Part shown: positions 9,054 to 18,061 of the stretch, piece after piece
Layout: each line of letters opens with the position of its first letter
Numbering within the stretch: the stretch's first letter is position 1
Translations under genes and position numbers: made by a program
NCBI RefSeq assembly: GCF_003337715.1
Contig: NZ_QPIX01000011.1
Span: 87,476 to 151,475 of the forward strand
Length of the DNA stretch: 64,000 nt
Direction: 5' to 3'
From: Ciceribacter lividus
Lineage (GTDB): Bacteria > Pseudomonadota > Alphaproteobacteria > Rhizobiales > Rhizobiaceae
The notes under the pieces: generated by a model
Seen by the model: only the letters and a program-made list of their open reading frames with translations
Databases searched by the model: none
Told to the model about the DNA's origin: nothing

Positions 9054-10168
9054 AGCCTTCCCGTCATACGTTGCACGACACGGTCGGCAATCTTCATCAG
9101 GAGCGTCATTCCAATCACGATGATCACCAGATAGGCGAGCGCCAGCAGGGTGCCGTAGCCGACATTCGATCGGTCGCGGTATTCACGATAGATGAAGCTC
9201 GTCACGGAATCGGTCGCACCGCCCGGCCCCCCGGTCGTGACCGTGATGATGATGTCGGCGAGCTTCAGTTTGAAGATGATGCGGATCATCACGGCCGTCA
9301 CCGAAACCGGCAGCATCAGCGGGAAGATCACCTTCCAGAAACGTTGCCACTTCGTCGCGCCATCGACCTCGGCTGCCTCGAGGACTTCTCTCGGCAGAGC
9401 CTGCAACCCGGCGAGCAGCATGATCATCATGAACGGGATGAAGGTCCAGGCGTCCATGATCATGATCGACAGCCTGGCCGTCAGGGGGTCCCCGAAGAAG
9501 GATGGATTCTCCCAGCCGAGCCAACGGGCAAATCGCGCGATCGGGCCGAAGCGTGTTTCGAGCATCGACTTGCCGACCATCCAGCTGACGGCGACCGGCG
9601 ACAGCATAAGCGGCACCAGAAAGGTGACCCGCCAGAACTTTCGCGCGACGATGTTCTGGTTGAGCAACAGCGCCAGCCCGAACGCGATCGCGTACTCCAC
9701 CACGATCGCCAGACAGTAATAGATCATGTTCACGAGGGCGTTGATGTAGAACGGATCGGAAATCATCCGCCGCAGATTGTCGAGCCCGTTGAAACGCCGT
9801 CCCGTCGGCGAGGCGAGGTTCCAGTCGGAGAAGCCGATCCACAAGGCAAAGAGAAGCGGGAACACCACCATGGAGATGACGAAGAGTGCCGCGGGCAGCA
9901 CGAACAGCGCTTTCTTCCCTGTCTCGCCATAGATCACCACCCGGGTAACACAGAGAATGCACGCCCAGATGAAATACGCATAAAGAACCGGGCGCCAGTT
10001 CTCGAAGCCCAGGCTCGTCCAACCGAGATCATACGCGGCTTGCAGACAGAAGGATGTGAGAAGCCAGAGGACACTCAACCACAGAGCTGCCCTGCCCCAG
10101 AGCTTCCGGCTTTGGGAAATGGAGTCCGTCTCCACCGTGTGCAGCAGATCGCCGTCGACCATAGACAT
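9050..10168 (-). CDS. Carbohydrate ABC transporter permease (MalF-type)
   Basis: 372-residue permease, longer than its partner because of an extra N-terminal segment (about residues 1-100, two additional helices). The coupling loop EAAEVDGATKWQRFWKVIFPLMLP is clear near residue 270. The gene follows the solute-binding protein by about 65 bp and overlaps the next permease. Start could be the first or third codon (both Met). Confidence 0.9.
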   Translation of the reverse strand: MSMVDGDLLHTVETDSISQSRKLWGRAALWLSVLWLLTSFCLQAAYDLGWTSLGFENWRPVLYAYFIWACILCVTRVVIYGETGKKALFVLPAALFVISMVVFPLLFALWIGFSDWNLASPTGRRFNGLDNLRRMISDPFYINALVNMIYYCLAIVVEYAIAFGLALLLNQNIVARKFWRVTFLVPLMLSPVAVSWMVGKSMLETRFGPIARFARWLGWENPSFFGDPLTARLSIMIMDAWTFIPFMMIMLLAGLQALPREVLEAAEVDGATKWQRFWKVIFPLMLPVSVTAVMIRIIFKLKLADIIITVTTGGPGGATDSVTSFIYREYRDRSNVGYGTLLALAYLVIIVIGMTLLMKIADRVVQRMTGRL

Positions 10169-10233
10169 GGATTTCCTCGTTTGGACGAAAGCCGGCCGGC
10201 GGAAGGCTTCCGCCGGCCGGACGGTTCAATCAA

Positions 10234-11874
10234 TCAAAGCCCGAGGCTCGCCCGGTAGAGCTTCAGCTGGCTTTCACGTCCAATCTGGTCGGTGATCTTT
10301 TCCCACGCAGCGGCAATCGCATCCGCCGTTTCCTGGGCCGACTTGTACTGGCCGGCAAAGCCCTTGGCGAGCTCGTCTTCCGCGACGGAGTAGTACTGGA
10401 AGATGCCGGGAATACGTGGCTCGATCGCCGCATTCGGATGGTTGTAGCTGTCCGCGTTGGAGCCGAGGTAATCCTCGACATAGGCCCGGTCGTAGCCGGC
10501 CGCTGCCCATTCGTCATAGTTGAAGTGCGACTGACGGTAGGGCTGGAAGCCCGACGGATAGGCCGAGGTCCACAGCGAGATATCCTTGCCGCCGAGATGG
10601 GCTGCGGCAGACCACGCGGCCTTGCGCTTCTTCTCATCGCCGGTGACGCGCTTGGTGACGTAGATGCCCCAGCCGATATAGGCCATGTTCGGCGCTTCGT
10701 TGTACTTGTCTTCCCAGGCGCCGGTCTTGCGGTTGTAGACGCGGTCGGAACCACGATTGATGCCGAAGCCGACGACATCGCCGACGACGGACGTGTCGGA
10801 CGTGCGGGCGCTGGAGCCGACGTCACCCCACCACATCAGCATGGAGCCGGTGCCTGCGAGGAACTGCGAGAAGGCGGTGGTGCCCGGGTCTGCGTTGATC
10901 TGGTCGGCCGGGTAGACATTGGCGGCGATCAGATCCATCACGTCCTGGATGGCCTGCACCCAGGCCGGGTTGTTGACCAGCGGCTTCATGTTTTCCGGAT
11001 CGAACAGCCATGCCGGATCACCCGGATATTTCGCGTAGGCCGTTGCGCGGTTCTCGATGAAGTAGAAGCCGAAACCACCCCAGCCCTTCAGCGGGTCGAG
11101 ATAGCCGTAGGCCGGCAGGCCGGTCAGCGGATCGGTCTTGCCGACGAGCGCCTTGGTCGCGGCATTGACCTCCTGCCAGGTCTTCGGCGGATTTGCCATG
11201 CCGCTGATCGAACCCTCGCCGAAATAGTCCTTGCGGTAGGCGAAGGTGTGGCAGTCGCCGTCGATGGTGACGCGGTAGGTCTTGCCGTCCCAGGTGCCGA
11301 CCGGCGGCTTCAGATAGCCGACGAGGTCGTCGGCCTGGATCTGTGCGGCGACCCATTCCGGCATTTCGTCCAGGAGACCGCGGCCTGCCGTATCGCCTTC
11401 GAACGGCGCGCCCATTTCCATGATGTCGAAATCGACGGTGCCGGTCGCGATGGACTGCTGCAGGCGAGCGTTGTAATCGGCCTGCGCGAGGTCGATCCAG
11501 TTGATCTTCGCACCCGTATAGGCTTCCCAAGGCTTCAGGAAGCCGCGGAACAGGAAGTTGTGAAGGTTCTGGTTGTTGAGGCCCATGAACGTCAGTTCGA
11601 CGCCGGCGAATTCGCCCTCGGCAACGTTCGCCTTGGTCGGGCCGAGGCAAAGCTCGCCCACCTTCTGCCAGTCCGCGTCCGTCGGCGAACCCTTGCCGAC
11701 GCCGGGGATCTGCAAGAGCTGCGCGCGCAGATCGTCTGCCGCAAAGGCCATACCCGGGATGCCACCCATTACGCCCGAAACGCCGAGCAGGGCAGCCGCA
11801 CTCGCCGTGCCGCGCAGGATGTCGCGACGGCTGGCCTGACGCTTCATCAGCGCATCATAGATTTCGACTTTCAT
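10234..11874 (-). CDS. Sugar ABC transporter substrate-binding protein with Tat signal
   Basis: 546-residue family 1 extracellular solute-binding protein. The N-terminus MKVEIYDALMKRQASRRDIL contains a twin-arginine motif (S-R-R-D-I-L) before a hydrophobic core ending in GMAFAADD, so it is probably exported folded via Tat. The long mature domain, with many Trp and Tyr residues, resembles the larger polyol or oligosaccharide binding proteins rather than the 310-residue RbsB type. The ATG at 11874 was chosen because GGAGGAGAA lies 7 bases upstream; the in-frame GTG at 11892 sits inside that Shine-Dalgarno. First gene of the operon, under two palindromic operators. Confidence 0.9.
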   Translation of the reverse strand: MKVEIYDALMKRQASRRDILRGTASAAALLGVSGVMGGIPGMAFAADDLRAQLLQIPGVGKGSPTDADWQKVGELCLGPTKANVAEGEFAGVELTFMGLNNQNLHNFLFRGFLKPWEAYTGAKINWIDLAQADYNARLQQSIATGTVDFDIMEMGAPFEGDTAGRGLLDEMPEWVAAQIQADDLVGYLKPPVGTWDGKTYRVTIDGDCHTFAYRKDYFGEGSISGMANPPKTWQEVNAATKALVGKTDPLTGLPAYGYLDPLKGWGGFGFYFIENRATAYAKYPGDPAWLFDPENMKPLVNNPAWVQAIQDVMDLIAANVYPADQINADPGTTAFSQFLAGTGSMLMWWGDVGSSARTSDTSVVGDVVGFGINRGSDRVYNRKTGAWEDKYNEAPNMAYIGWGIYVTKRVTGDEKKRKAAWSAAAHLGGKDISLWTSAYPSGFQPYRQSHFNYDEWAAAGYDRAYVEDYLGSNADSYNHPNAAIEPRIPGIFQYYSVAEDELAKGFAGQYKSAQETADAIAAAWEKITDQIGRESQLKLYRASLGL

Positions 11875-11986
11875 TTGTGTGTTCTCCTCCACATATCCGT
11901 TTGACGCTTCGCCTCGCCGGTGACGGGGTTCTTGCAGGCTCTCCTTTTGCCGCTAGCCACGGACAAAAGTATCTGGTAAGCAAGAA

Positions 11987-12000
11987 ATGAAACGTTTCAT
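11987..12000. promoter_or_regulatory. LacI-type operator O1 (ATGAAACGTTTCAT)
   Basis: Perfect 14-bp palindrome with central CG, 113 bp upstream of the solute-binding protein start. The identical sequence recurs at 12073. The form is typical of LacI/GalR-family operators; the regulator at 7093-8124 is the likely ligand. Confidence 0.75.
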
Positions 12001-12072
12001 ATTTCGAGTGAAGCCGCTCCTCTCAGCCTCGATGCCGAGCATCAGACTCCCGGAGGAAAAAGTCAACAGAAA

Positions 12073-12086
12073 ATGAAACGTTTCAT
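12073..12086. promoter_or_regulatory. LacI-type operator O2 (ATGAAACGTTTCAT)
   Basis: Second perfect copy of the 14-bp palindrome, 86 bp centre to centre from the first (close to eight helical turns). It lies on the side of the divergent ATPase gene, so the pair could repress both promoters together, possibly by looping. Confidence 0.75.
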
Positions 12087-12221
12087 GGAGGAGGTGCCGA
12101 AGGCCTTCAGGCGGCGGTGCGGAGAGGAGTTCCGCGCGCATTTACGCCAGGCAGTTCGGCAGAAGTGGATCGCCGAACATGTTCGTGCCCGCCAGGCCGG
12201 ATGTCAGGCAGGAGGAGAAAA

Positions 12222-13283
<1,062 letters not shown>

Positions 13284-13302
13284 GGTCTCCCGCGCCTTTG
13301 CC

Positions 13303-13385
13303 GGCGGGCGGCGTTTCGAGAGATCGGAATGCCGCCCGCCTGCGGTTCACCGTGACGGCACCGCCAGTCGTCGTCACGGTGAACC
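13303..13385 (+). terminator. Two consecutive strong hairpins after the ATPase gene
   Basis: Stem 1: GGCGGGCGGC at 13303-13312 pairs with 13331-13340, extendable to about 15 bp with wobbles. Stem 2: a perfect 14-bp stem (GGTTCACCGTGACG at 13344-13357 with 13372-13385) and a 14-base loop. Neither has a T run. They probably end or protect the ATPase transcript; a role upstream of the polyamine operon is also possible. Confidence 0.5.
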
Positions 13386-13480
13386 ATCTCCCGATCGCGC
13401 CAAAAACGCCTGATATGTCGGACTCGGGTTGCCTATTTGCCCCAAATTCCCTAGGACCCCGCTAGCGCGGTGGATCGGCC

Positions 13481-13543
13481 TTCCCACCGAGCGCCGTGAG
13501 GGCGCCGGTGGGAACGCGGATTCAAAGAATCCGCAACCTTTTT
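13481..13543 (+). promoter_or_regulatory. Structured leader with intrinsic terminator before the polyamine operon
   Basis: Hairpin A spans 13481-13514: 9-bp outer stem (TTCCCACCG), one bulged A, 5-bp inner stem and a GTGAG loop. Hairpin B spans 13516-13534: perfect 8-bp stem (GCGGATTC, AAA loop), then T5 at 13539-13543. Hairpin B looks like a rho-independent terminator only 22 bp before the TTG start of the decarboxylase gene, with no gene ending nearby. This is what an attenuator looks like. No match to a known riboswitch class was recognised. Confidence 0.6.
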
Positions 13544-13565
13544 CACCAGAGAGGCGTGGCAAACC

Positions 13566-14663
13566 TTGATCCAGACTCCGTATTACCTGATCGACAAGAC
13601 GAAGCTCCTCCGCAACATGGAGAAGATTGCGTATCTGCGCGAGACATCCGGTGCGAAGGCTCTTCTGGCGCTCAAGTGCTTCGCAACCTGGTCGGTCTTC
13701 GACCTCATGCGCGACTACATGGACGGCACCACCTCCTCGTCGCTCAACGAGGTGCGCCTCGGCCACGAGCGCTTCGGCAAGGAGACGCACGCCTATTCGG
13801 TCGCCTATGCCGACTACGAGATCGACGACGTCGTCTCCCATGCCGACAAGATCATCTTCAACACGATCGGCCAGTTGCAGCGCTTCGAGAAGCAGTCCGC
13901 CGGCATCATCCGCGGGCTCCGCCTCAATCCCGGCGTCTCCTCTTCTTCCTTCGATCTCGCCGACCCGGCCCGTCCCTTCTCCCGCCTCGGCGAATGGGAT
14001 CTCGCCAAGGTCGAGCCGGTCATGGACCTGATCTCGGGCTTCATGATCCACAACAACTGTGAGAACAAGGATTTCGACCTGTTCGACAGGATGCTCGGCG
14101 ACATCGAAGAGAAGTTCGGCCCGCTCCTGAAAAAAGCCGAATGGGTGAGCCTCGGTGGCGGCATCCATTTCACCGGCGAGGACTATCCGATCGACCGTTT
14201 CGCCGAACGGCTGAAGCGCTTTGCCGGCGGCTACGGCGTCCAGGTCTACCTGGAACCCGGCGAAGCCTCCATCACCAAGTCGACCACGCTCGAAGTGACC
14301 GTGCTCGACAAGCTCTACAACGGCAAGGACCTCGTCGTGGTGGATTCGTCCATCGAAGCGCACATGCTGGATCTGCTGATCTATCGTGAAAGCGCGAAGG
14401 TCTCCCCCAACCAGGGACCACATCGGTACATGGTCTGCGGCAAGTCGTGCCTCGCCGGCGATATCTTCGGCGAGTTCGATTTCCCGGACGAACTGAAGGT
14501 CGGAGACCGGATTTCGATCCAGGACGCAGCCGGTTACACGATGGTCAAGAAAAACTGGTTTAACGGCGTGAAAATGCCGGCAATCGCCATCCGCGAGCTG
14601 GATGGCAGCATCAGAACGGTCCGCGAGTTTTCCTACACGGACTACGAACAAAGCCTGTCCTGA
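13566..14663 (+). CDS. nspC: Carboxynorspermidine/carboxyspermidine decarboxylase
   Basis: 365-residue PLP enzyme of the alanine-racemase-fold decarboxylases. N-terminus MIQTPYYLIDKTKLLRNMEK and LLALKCFATW, with K37 as the PLP Schiff-base lysine, match carboxynorspermidine decarboxylase. Later motifs include SLGGGIHFTGEDYP (phosphate-binding glycine loop), YLEPGEA and CGKSCLAGDIFGEFDFP with the active-site Cys. It decarboxylates carboxyspermidine (or carboxynorspermidine) to spermidine (or norspermidine), the alternative polyamine route common in rhizobia. Start is TTG at 13566 by alignment to the family N-terminus. The dehydrogenase of the same pathway follows. Confidence 0.92.
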   Translation: MIQTPYYLIDKTKLLRNMEKIAYLRETSGAKALLALKCFATWSVFDLMRDYMDGTTSSSLNEVRLGHERFGKETHAYSVAYADYEIDDVVSHADKIIFNTIGQLQRFEKQSAGIIRGLRLNPGVSSSSFDLADPARPFSRLGEWDLAKVEPVMDLISGFMIHNNCENKDFDLFDRMLGDIEEKFGPLLKKAEWVSLGGGIHFTGEDYPIDRFAERLKRFAGGYGVQVYLEPGEASITKSTTLEVTVLDKLYNGKDLVVVDSSIEAHMLDLLIYRESAKVSPNQGPHRYMVCGKSCLAGDIFGEFDFPDELKVGDRISIQDAAGYTMVKKNWFNGVKMPAIAIRELDGSIRTVREFSYTDYEQSLS

Positions 14664-14713
14664 ACTCCCTCAGGAACGGGTTCTGACGATTGGACATAGG
14701 AGTTGGTCCCATT

Positions 14714-15952
14714 ATGAAGAAGAACGTGCTCATCATCGGCGCCGGCGGCGTCGCCCAGGTGGTCGCGCACAAATGCGCCCAGAACAACGACGTGCTCGGC
14801 GACATCCACATCGCCTCGCGCACCAAGGCGAAGTGCGACGCGATCATTGCTTCCGTGCACGAGAAGAAGGCGATGAAACAGCCGGGCGTCTTCGAAGCCC
14901 ATGCGCTCGACGCGCTCGACATCGAGGCCACCAAGGCGCTCATCCGCTCGACCAAGTCCGAGATCGTCATCAATGTCGGCACGGCCTTCCTCAACATGTC
15001 GGTGCTGCGCGCCTGCATGGACACCGGTGTGGCCTATATCGACACCGCGATCCACGAAGAGCCGAACAAGATCTGCGAAACCCCGCCGTGGTACGGAAAC
15101 TATGAGTGGAAGCGCGCGGACGAGTGCAAGGAAAAGGGCATTACCGCCATCCTCGGCGCCGGCTTCGACCCGGGCGTCGTCAACGCCTATGCGCGTCTCG
15201 CCAAGGACGAATATCTCGACAAGGTGACCGACGTCGACATCGTCGACATCAATGCCGGCAGCCACGGCAAGTATTTTGCGACGAACTTCGACCCGGAAAT
15301 CAACTTCCGTGAGTTCACCGGCGTCGTCTATTCCTGGCAGGGCGGCGAATGGAAGGTCAACAAGATGTTCGAGATCGGCAAGGACTACGACCTGCCGGTC
15401 GTCGGCACCCGCCGCGCCTATCTCTGCGGCCATGACGAAGTGCATTCGCTGGCGAAGAACATGGACGGTGCGGACGTCCGCTTCTGGATGGGCTTCGGCG
15501 ATCACTACATCAACGTCTTCACCGTGTTGAAGTCGATCGGTCTCCTCTCCGAACAGCCGGTCAAGCTCGCCGACGGTTCCGAAGTCGTACCACTCAAGGT
15601 CGTCAAGGCCTGCCTGCCCGACCCGGCCTCGCTTGCCCCGAACTACGAAGGCAAGACCTGCATCGGCGACTATGTGAAGGGCCTGAAGGACGGCAAGGAA
15701 AAGACCGTCTTCATCTATAACGTGGCCGACCACAAGGAAGCCTACAACGAAGTGGGCTCCCAGGGCATCAGCTACACCGCCGGCGTCCCGCCCGTCGCCG
15801 CAGCCATGCTGGTCGCCACCGGCGAATGGGACGTGAAGCAGATGGCGAACGTCGAAGAACTGCCGCCGAAGCCGTTCATCAACCTCCTGAACAGGATCGG
15901 CCTGCCGACCCGCATCCAGGACGAGAACGGCGACCGGGCCGTGGAGTTCTGA
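14714..15952 (+). CDS. Carboxynorspermidine/carboxyspermidine dehydrogenase (saccharopine dehydrogenase family)
   Basis: 412-residue NAD(P)-dependent enzyme. Rossmann motif VLIIGAGGVAQVVAHK at 5-20, then a saccharopine-dehydrogenase-type fold. It condenses putrescine (or diaminopropane) with aspartate semialdehyde and reduces the imine to carboxy(nor)spermidine, the substrate of the preceding decarboxylase. Start MKKNVLIIGAGG was chosen over a TTG eight codons upstream. An intrinsic terminator follows, so decarboxylase and dehydrogenase form a two-gene operon, about 50 bp apart. Confidence 0.92.
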   Translation: MKKNVLIIGAGGVAQVVAHKCAQNNDVLGDIHIASRTKAKCDAIIASVHEKKAMKQPGVFEAHALDALDIEATKALIRSTKSEIVINVGTAFLNMSVLRACMDTGVAYIDTAIHEEPNKICETPPWYGNYEWKRADECKEKGITAILGAGFDPGVVNAYARLAKDEYLDKVTDVDIVDINAGSHGKYFATNFDPEINFREFTGVVYSWQGGEWKVNKMFEIGKDYDLPVVGTRRAYLCGHDEVHSLAKNMDGADVRFWMGFGDHYINVFTVLKSIGLLSEQPVKLADGSEVVPLKVVKACLPDPASLAPNYEGKTCIGDYVKGLKDGKEKTVFIYNVADHKEAYNEVGSQGISYTAGVPPVAAAMLVATGEWDVKQMANVEELPPKPFINLLNRIGLPTRIQDENGDRAVEF

Positions 15953-15988
15953 GAGCGGGGAACGCTCGAGGATTGAGGGAATTCAGGA

Positions 15989-16016
15989 CCCCGCCGGAGA
16001 AATTCGGCGGGGTTTT
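15989..16016 (+). terminator. Intrinsic terminator of the polyamine operon
   Basis: 8-bp GC stem CCCCGCCG / CGGCGGGG with an 8-base loop and a TTTT tail, 37 bp after the dehydrogenase stop. Confidence 0.85.
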
Positions 16017-16069
16017 CAGTCTCCACCGGTTGGCGCGCGAGAGGTTTCTTTCTTCCTTCCTTAGTCTCC

Positions 16070-16288
16070 GATCTTGAAGAGCAGGTGTTTTTTAACGAAC
16101 CTCTGCTGATGGTTCCCGATCTCAGGCATAGTATCGGCGAACCGCGGATTCATGCGCTCGGTCGCGCCGATGACGGAAGGTTGCTCCATGTTACCTTCAC
16201 ACTTCGGGCAAATGAGACAAGAATCCGGGTGATTTCAGCTCGGGATATGAGCCGAAAGGAGCGGAGCTATTATGAGCAGGAAGCCTGA
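16070..16288 (+). pseudogene. BrnT toxin remnant lacking its N-terminal third
   Basis: About 72 codons match the C-terminal two thirds of BrnT ribonuclease toxins: DLEEQVFFNEPLLMVPD, then RIHALGRADDGRLLHVTF and the family-final RIRVISARDMSRKERSYYE. The usual beginning (a WDxxKxxxNxxKHGxxF segment of about 25 residues) is absent; the sequence upstream runs straight back into the terminator of the polyamine operon with unrelated codons. A GTG at 16085 could start a 67-residue product, but it would lack the first strand and helix of the toxin fold. Overlaps the intact brnA antitoxin gene by 17 bp, the normal brnTA order. Confidence 0.75.
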
Positions 16289-16556
16289 GCCTGAGCCCGT
16301 GCCGCACTTCAGTACCGAAGCAGAAGAGCGGACCTATTGGGAACATCATGACTCCGCCGATCATGTCGACTGGAGCAAGGCGGCGAAGGTGCGACTGCCG
16401 AACCTGAAGCCATCATCCACCTCGATCTCGCTACGTCTGCCCAACTCTCTGCTGGAGCAGATCAAGATCGCCGCCGGCAAGCGTGACGTGCCCTATCAAT
16501 CGCTGATCAAGATCTGGCTTGCCGAGAAGGTTGATACATCGACGGCAAAACGATGA
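16272..16556 (+). CDS. brnA: BrnA-type antitoxin (CopG-like DNA-binding)
   Basis: 94 residues. The N-terminal half FSTEAEERTYWEHHDSADHVDWSKA is typical of BrnA/COG5304 antitoxins; the C-terminal half SISLRLPNSLLEQIKIAAGKRDVPYQSLIKIWLAEKV is a ribbon-helix-helix DNA-binding domain. It overlaps the truncated brnT, so it would normally neutralise the toxin and autorepress the pair. It appears intact although its partner is broken. Confidence 0.82.
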   Translation: MSRKPEPEPVPHFSTEAEERTYWEHHDSADHVDWSKAAKVRLPNLKPSSTSISLRLPNSLLEQIKIAAGKRDVPYQSLIKIWLAEKVDTSTAKR

Positions 16557-16650
16557 TCCCCGAAGACCGGCAAGGTTCTGCGCAGCACCGGTCGCCGTTT
16601 ACTGCAAGGGCAAGGCAGAAATGGCACACGCCTTGATGCCTTGAAAGGAC

Positions 16651-16715
16651 TGGCTTTCGGATGGCGGATGACCGAAGTGCCGGCTGCAGCCGCGGGAGTT
16701 GAGCCTGGAAAAGGA
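16651..16715 (-). pseudogene. Fragment of an AraC-family regulator 3' end
   Basis: On the minus strand this stretch reads a fragment containing CSRHFGHPPSESQ, nearly identical to the last residues of the AraC-type gene at 19272-20039 (YSRHFGHPPSES). The DNA match spans about 46 bp, with 16653-16698 corresponding to 19293-19338. It is a short duplicated tail with no gene attached. Confidence 0.6.
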
Positions 16716-16754
16716 CCTGGGGCATTTGTCGGCAAAAAGGAATGATCTGGGAGG

Positions 16755-17474
16755 TTAGAGCGGGATCATGCCAGCATCTGTCAGCCCCCAGAGGGAACTG
16801 GAATCCAGGACCATGATGTTGGAGAAAAGCCCTTCGACCCCGTTCCGGCCCACTGCCGTGATCGCGTAGCGGTGGTTCTCCCGGCCGGAGACTCCATAGT
16901 CGGCAATCACGGCGGTCACGCCGGTTTGCGGCTGCAGGTTGAGGCGGTGGATCGCGATGGGCATCGCGCCGTCATAAAAGGCTTTGTAGACGTTGAAGCC
17001 CTGTATCCTGCCCATATGGTCGGGCGGATAGATCCAACGCAGGAACACCGAATTGTCCTGACTGGTCGCCGGATTGCCACGATTATACCGGGCCTCGGCG
17101 ATGATGGGCTGCGGGGGAATATAGGGATCGGTTCGCGGCAGGAAGAACAATTGCTCGTTTTCGCCGATCCCGGCGTTCCAACCTTCCCCGACCCCTAACG
17201 TTCGCTCCAGCACGCGGCTGGCCGGAGCCTCGCGGTAGACATCGATCACCAGCGGAGACGTATTCCGCACAGTTATTTGTCCACCCTTTCCGCTCGCCTT
17301 GACGGTCAGCCGGGAGAATTTTTCAAAATGCATCTGCGACCCGGCAGCGATATTCACCACCGCCGGATCCTCGGCCTGGGCATAGTCGAAACGCCCGATG
17401 ATCAGGGCAGGCGAATGCGCCGGGTTCCCGATTTCGAGCCGCGCGTCTTCCAGTGCGGTCAGAACGCCAGACAT
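16755..17474 (-). CDS. Unrecognised protein with a fibronectin-III-like C-terminal half
   Basis: 239 residues, start MSGVLTALEDARLEIG. No signal peptide or membrane segment is visible. The first half is beta-rich (AAGSQMHFEKFSRLTVKAS and QITVRNTSPLVIDVY). The second half, about residues 140-232, has the look of a fibronectin type III domain: an early Trp in FLRWIYPPDHMG, then FNVYKAF, and YAITAVGRNGVEGLFS near the end. Third gene of a minus-strand cassette (110-, 185- and 239-residue class proteins) with 10-20 bp spacing. A phage-like structural role is possible but unproven. I do not recognise the family. Confidence 0.65.
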   Translation of the reverse strand: MSGVLTALEDARLEIGNPAHSPALIIGRFDYAQAEDPAVVNIAAGSQMHFEKFSRLTVKASGKGGQITVRNTSPLVIDVYREAPASRVLERTLGVGEGWNAGIGENEQLFFLPRTDPYIPPQPIIAEARYNRGNPATSQDNSVFLRWIYPPDHMGRIQGFNVYKAFYDGAMPIAIHRLNLQPQTGVTAVIADYGVSGRENHRYAITAVGRNGVEGLFSNIMVLDSSSLWGLTDAGMIPL

Positions 17475-17493
17475 CGCCTCCCTGTCGCGCGAC

Positions 17494-18051
17494 CTACAGG
17501 CGCGCACGCGCCTTTTGCACGGCCGGCAAATCCAGCGTGGCAAGCCGAGGGTCGTAGTTCAGGACAAACCGGTGCATGCCGACAGGAACGACAATCAGCC
17601 GCTGTCCCACATCCAGCCCATATTGGGAACTGGCTCCGGGCCACGGATTGACGATCTGCTGCTGTTGGGTGACCCCGTTGCCGAGAAGCTTCGTCACTTC
17701 GTAAAAGCAGGCGTAATTGGCATTGTTGATCAATTCCAGGGGTGGATCAGCGCTAACGCGAAGGAACATGATGGTCATGTATTGGCAATTCTCGATCCGC
17801 TGCTGCCCGCCCGGTGGAATATTGAGCTGGCTGGTGATCGGATTGCCGTTTGACCCCATACCCCAGTCGATCCAGGTTCCCAGAAGATGGTTTCCGGGAT
17901 CGAGATTTCTGACTGTGAGGCTGTTGCTGAGCATGCGCCGGACATCCGCCAGCCGGCCCAGAACCTCCAGATCGAAACCGCTCTCGTCGCTCCGGGTCAC
18001 GACCGACCGCAGGTCCACCTCTCCCATGCTTGCTTCAAATGCATCCGGCAT
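17494..18051 (-). CDS. Unrecognised 185-residue protein
   Basis: Soluble, no signal peptide, rich in Asn, Gln and beta-prone stretches (TVRNLDPGNHLLGTWIDW, YMTIMFLRVSADPPLELI, RLIVVPVGMHRFVLNYD). The central GNPITSQLNIPPGGQQRIENC and the C-terminal segment suggest a beta-sandwich. Middle gene of the three-gene cassette; 10 bp after its upstream neighbour and 19 bp before the next. The function is unknown and I recognise no conserved catalytic motif. Confidence 0.62.
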   Translation of the reverse strand: MPDAFEASMGEVDLRSVVTRSDESGFDLEVLGRLADVRRMLSNSLTVRNLDPGNHLLGTWIDWGMGSNGNPITSQLNIPPGGQQRIENCQYMTIMFLRVSADPPLELINNANYACFYEVTKLLGNGVTQQQQIVNPWPGASSQYGLDVGQRLIVVPVGMHRFVLNYDPRLATLDLPAVQKARARL

Positions 18052-18061
18052 GACGTACCTC

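Noticed and set aside
10438..11904. 488-codon plus-strand frame across the sugar binding protein gene
   Set aside because: Antisense shadow; the minus-strand protein has a Tat signal and recognisable family features.
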